From the NCBI RefSeq assembly GCF_901001165.1, contig NC_042963.1, forward strand, positions 41,625,304 through 41,689,303: a DNA stretch of 64,000 bases, written 5' to 3'. Shown piece by piece: positions 62,694 through 64,000 of this stretch (the stretch's first letter is position 1; each line of letters opens with the position of its first letter). The position numbers and the translations under genes were made by a program. The notes under the pieces were generated by a model that was given only the letters and a program-made list of their open reading frames with translations, did no database searches and had not been told where the DNA came from. Source of the stretch: Salmo trutta. Its lineage: Eukaryota > Chordata > Actinopteri > Salmoniformes > Salmonidae.

Positions 62694-64000
62694 ATTCCGG
62701 GTGACTTTAACCTCCCTACGTCTACCTTTGACTCATTTCTCTCTGCCTCCTTCTTTCCACTCCTCTCCTCTTTTGACCTCACCCTCTCACCGTCCCCCCC
62801 TACTCACAAGGCAGGCAATACGCTTGACCTCATCTTTACTAGATGCTGTTCTTCTACTAATCTCACTGCAACTCCCCTCCAAGTCTCCGACCACTACCTT
62901 GTATCCTATTCCCTCTCGCTCTCCTCCAACACTACTCACTCTGCCCCTACTCAGATTGTATTGCGCCGTCGCAACCTTCGCTCTCTCTCTCTCCTGCTAC
63001 TCTCTCCTCTTCCATCCTATCATCTCTTCCCCCTGCTCAATCCTTCTCCAACCAATCTCCTAATTCTGCCTCCTCAACCCTCCTCTCCTCCCTTTCTGCA
63101 TCCTTTGACTCTCTATGTCCCCTATCCTCCCGGCCGGCTCGGTCCTCCCCTCCTGCTCCGTGGCTTGACGACTCATTGCGAGCTCACAGAACAGGGCTCC
63201 GGGCAGCCGAGCGGAAATGGAGGAAAACTAGCCTCCCTACGGACCTGGCATCTTTTCACTCCGTCCTCTCCACATTTTCTTCCTCTATTTCTGCTGCTAA
63301 AGCCACTTTCTACCATTTTAAATCATTCTATCTTCCTCTAACCCTAGGAAGCTCTTTGCCACCTTCTCCTCCCTCCTGAATCCTCCTCCCCTCCCCCCCT
63401 CCTCCCACTCTGCGGATGACTTTGTCAACCATTTTGAAAAGAAGGTTGCCGACATCCGATCCTCGTTTGTTAAGTCAAACGACACTGCTGGTCCTGCTCA
63501 CATTACCCTACCCTATGCTTTGACCTCTTTCTCCCCTCTCTCTCCAGATGAAATCTTGCGACTTGTGACGGCCGGCCGCCCAACAACCTGCCCGCTTGAC
63601 CCTATCCCCTCCTCTCTTCTCCAGACCATTTCCGGAGACCTTCTCCCTTACCTCACCTCGCTCATCAACTCATCCTTGACCGCTGGCTACGTCCGTTCCA
63701 TCTTCAAGAGAGCGAGAGTTGCACCCCTTCTCAAAAAACCTACACTCGATCCCTCCGATGTCAACAACTACAGACCAGTATCCCTTCTTTCTTTTCTCTC
63801 CAAAACTCTTGAGCGTGCCGTCCTTGGCCAGCTCTCTTGCTATCTCTCTCAGAATGATCTTCTTGATCCAAATCAGTCAGGTTTCAAGACTGGTCATTCA
63901 ACTGAGACTGCTCTTCTCGGTGTCACGGAGGCTCTCCGCACTGCTAAAGCTAACTCTTTCTCCTCTGCTCTCATCCTTCTAGACCTATCTGCTGCCTTTG
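62694..64000 (+). mobile_element. L2-clade LINE, 5'-truncated, runs off the window
   Basis: Homologous to 15763-17070 of the full L2 element, starting at the endonuclease GDFN block (GGGTGACTTTAACC). Its 3' end lies beyond the window. Several indels break the frame. Confidence 0.92.
62696..64000 (+). pseudogene. L2 ORF2 fragment, frameshifted
   Basis: Pieces of endonuclease (GDFNLPTSTF) and of the early RT (STETALL, LLDLSAAF at the very end) are spread over at least three frames (62701-63063, 62961-63341, 63719-63982). Compared with 15227-18166 there are extra CT units near 62990 and losses near 63320-63345. The catalytic YADD block would lie past the window end. Confidence 0.88.

Overview
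This window looks like nuclear DNA of a salmonid fish (salmon, trout or charr). The basis is the set of repeats I recognise: Tc1 transposons with Sleeping-Beauty-like ends, Rex1-, L2- and L1/Tx1-type LINEs, a LINE whose ORF1 carries an SGNH esterase domain, tRNA-derived SINEs, and a Tf1/sushi-like Gypsy element. Roughly two thirds of the bases belong to mobile elements, many nested in each other. Species and chromosome cannot be read from the sequence.

Layout. 0.1-7.9 kb: two decayed Tc1 transposons and a short inverted-repeat element in otherwise featureless DNA. 8.0-13.2 kb: a nearly intact, young Gypsy retrotransposon (467-bp LTRs with one visible difference, TSD TAATT). 13.3-20.9 kb: a minus-strand Rex1-like LINE split by a full-length L2-type LINE plus a 5'-truncated second LINE. 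20.9-29.1 kb: an L1/Tx1-like remnant whose first 0.8 kb recurs inverted at 28.3-29.1 kb; between them a full LINE with two open ORFs sits inside a Tc1 remnant. 29.1-40.2 kb: mostly single-copy-looking DNA without a recognisable gene, carrying SINEs, foldback elements and a 12-copy 70-bp minisatellite. 40.2-45.8 kb: the only host gene locus I can support, two head-to-head copies of a type II membrane C-type lectin. The minus copy is decayed; the plus copy has six recognisable exons but a frameshift in its stalk exon. 45.9-62.7 kb: a Tc1 transposon interrupted by an 11.4-kb LTR element and, independently, by a second copy of the SGNH-ORF1 LINE. 62.7 kb to the end: a 5'-truncated L2-type LINE that runs out of the window.

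Most notable: the LTR element at 46136-57554 has clean LTRs, a TSD, a primer-site candidate and a polypurine tract. It encodes only a Gag-like coiled-coil/capsid protein and an aspartic protease; I find no reverse transcriptase, RNase H, integrase or envelope. It also carries unusual tandem repeats in its leader and next to its polypurine tract. The Gypsy element shows sequence signs of self-primed reverse transcription, and the lectin pair is an inverted gene duplication.

All coordinates come from reading by eye. Element ends without target duplications are approximate, and family names rest on recognised motifs, not on a database search.
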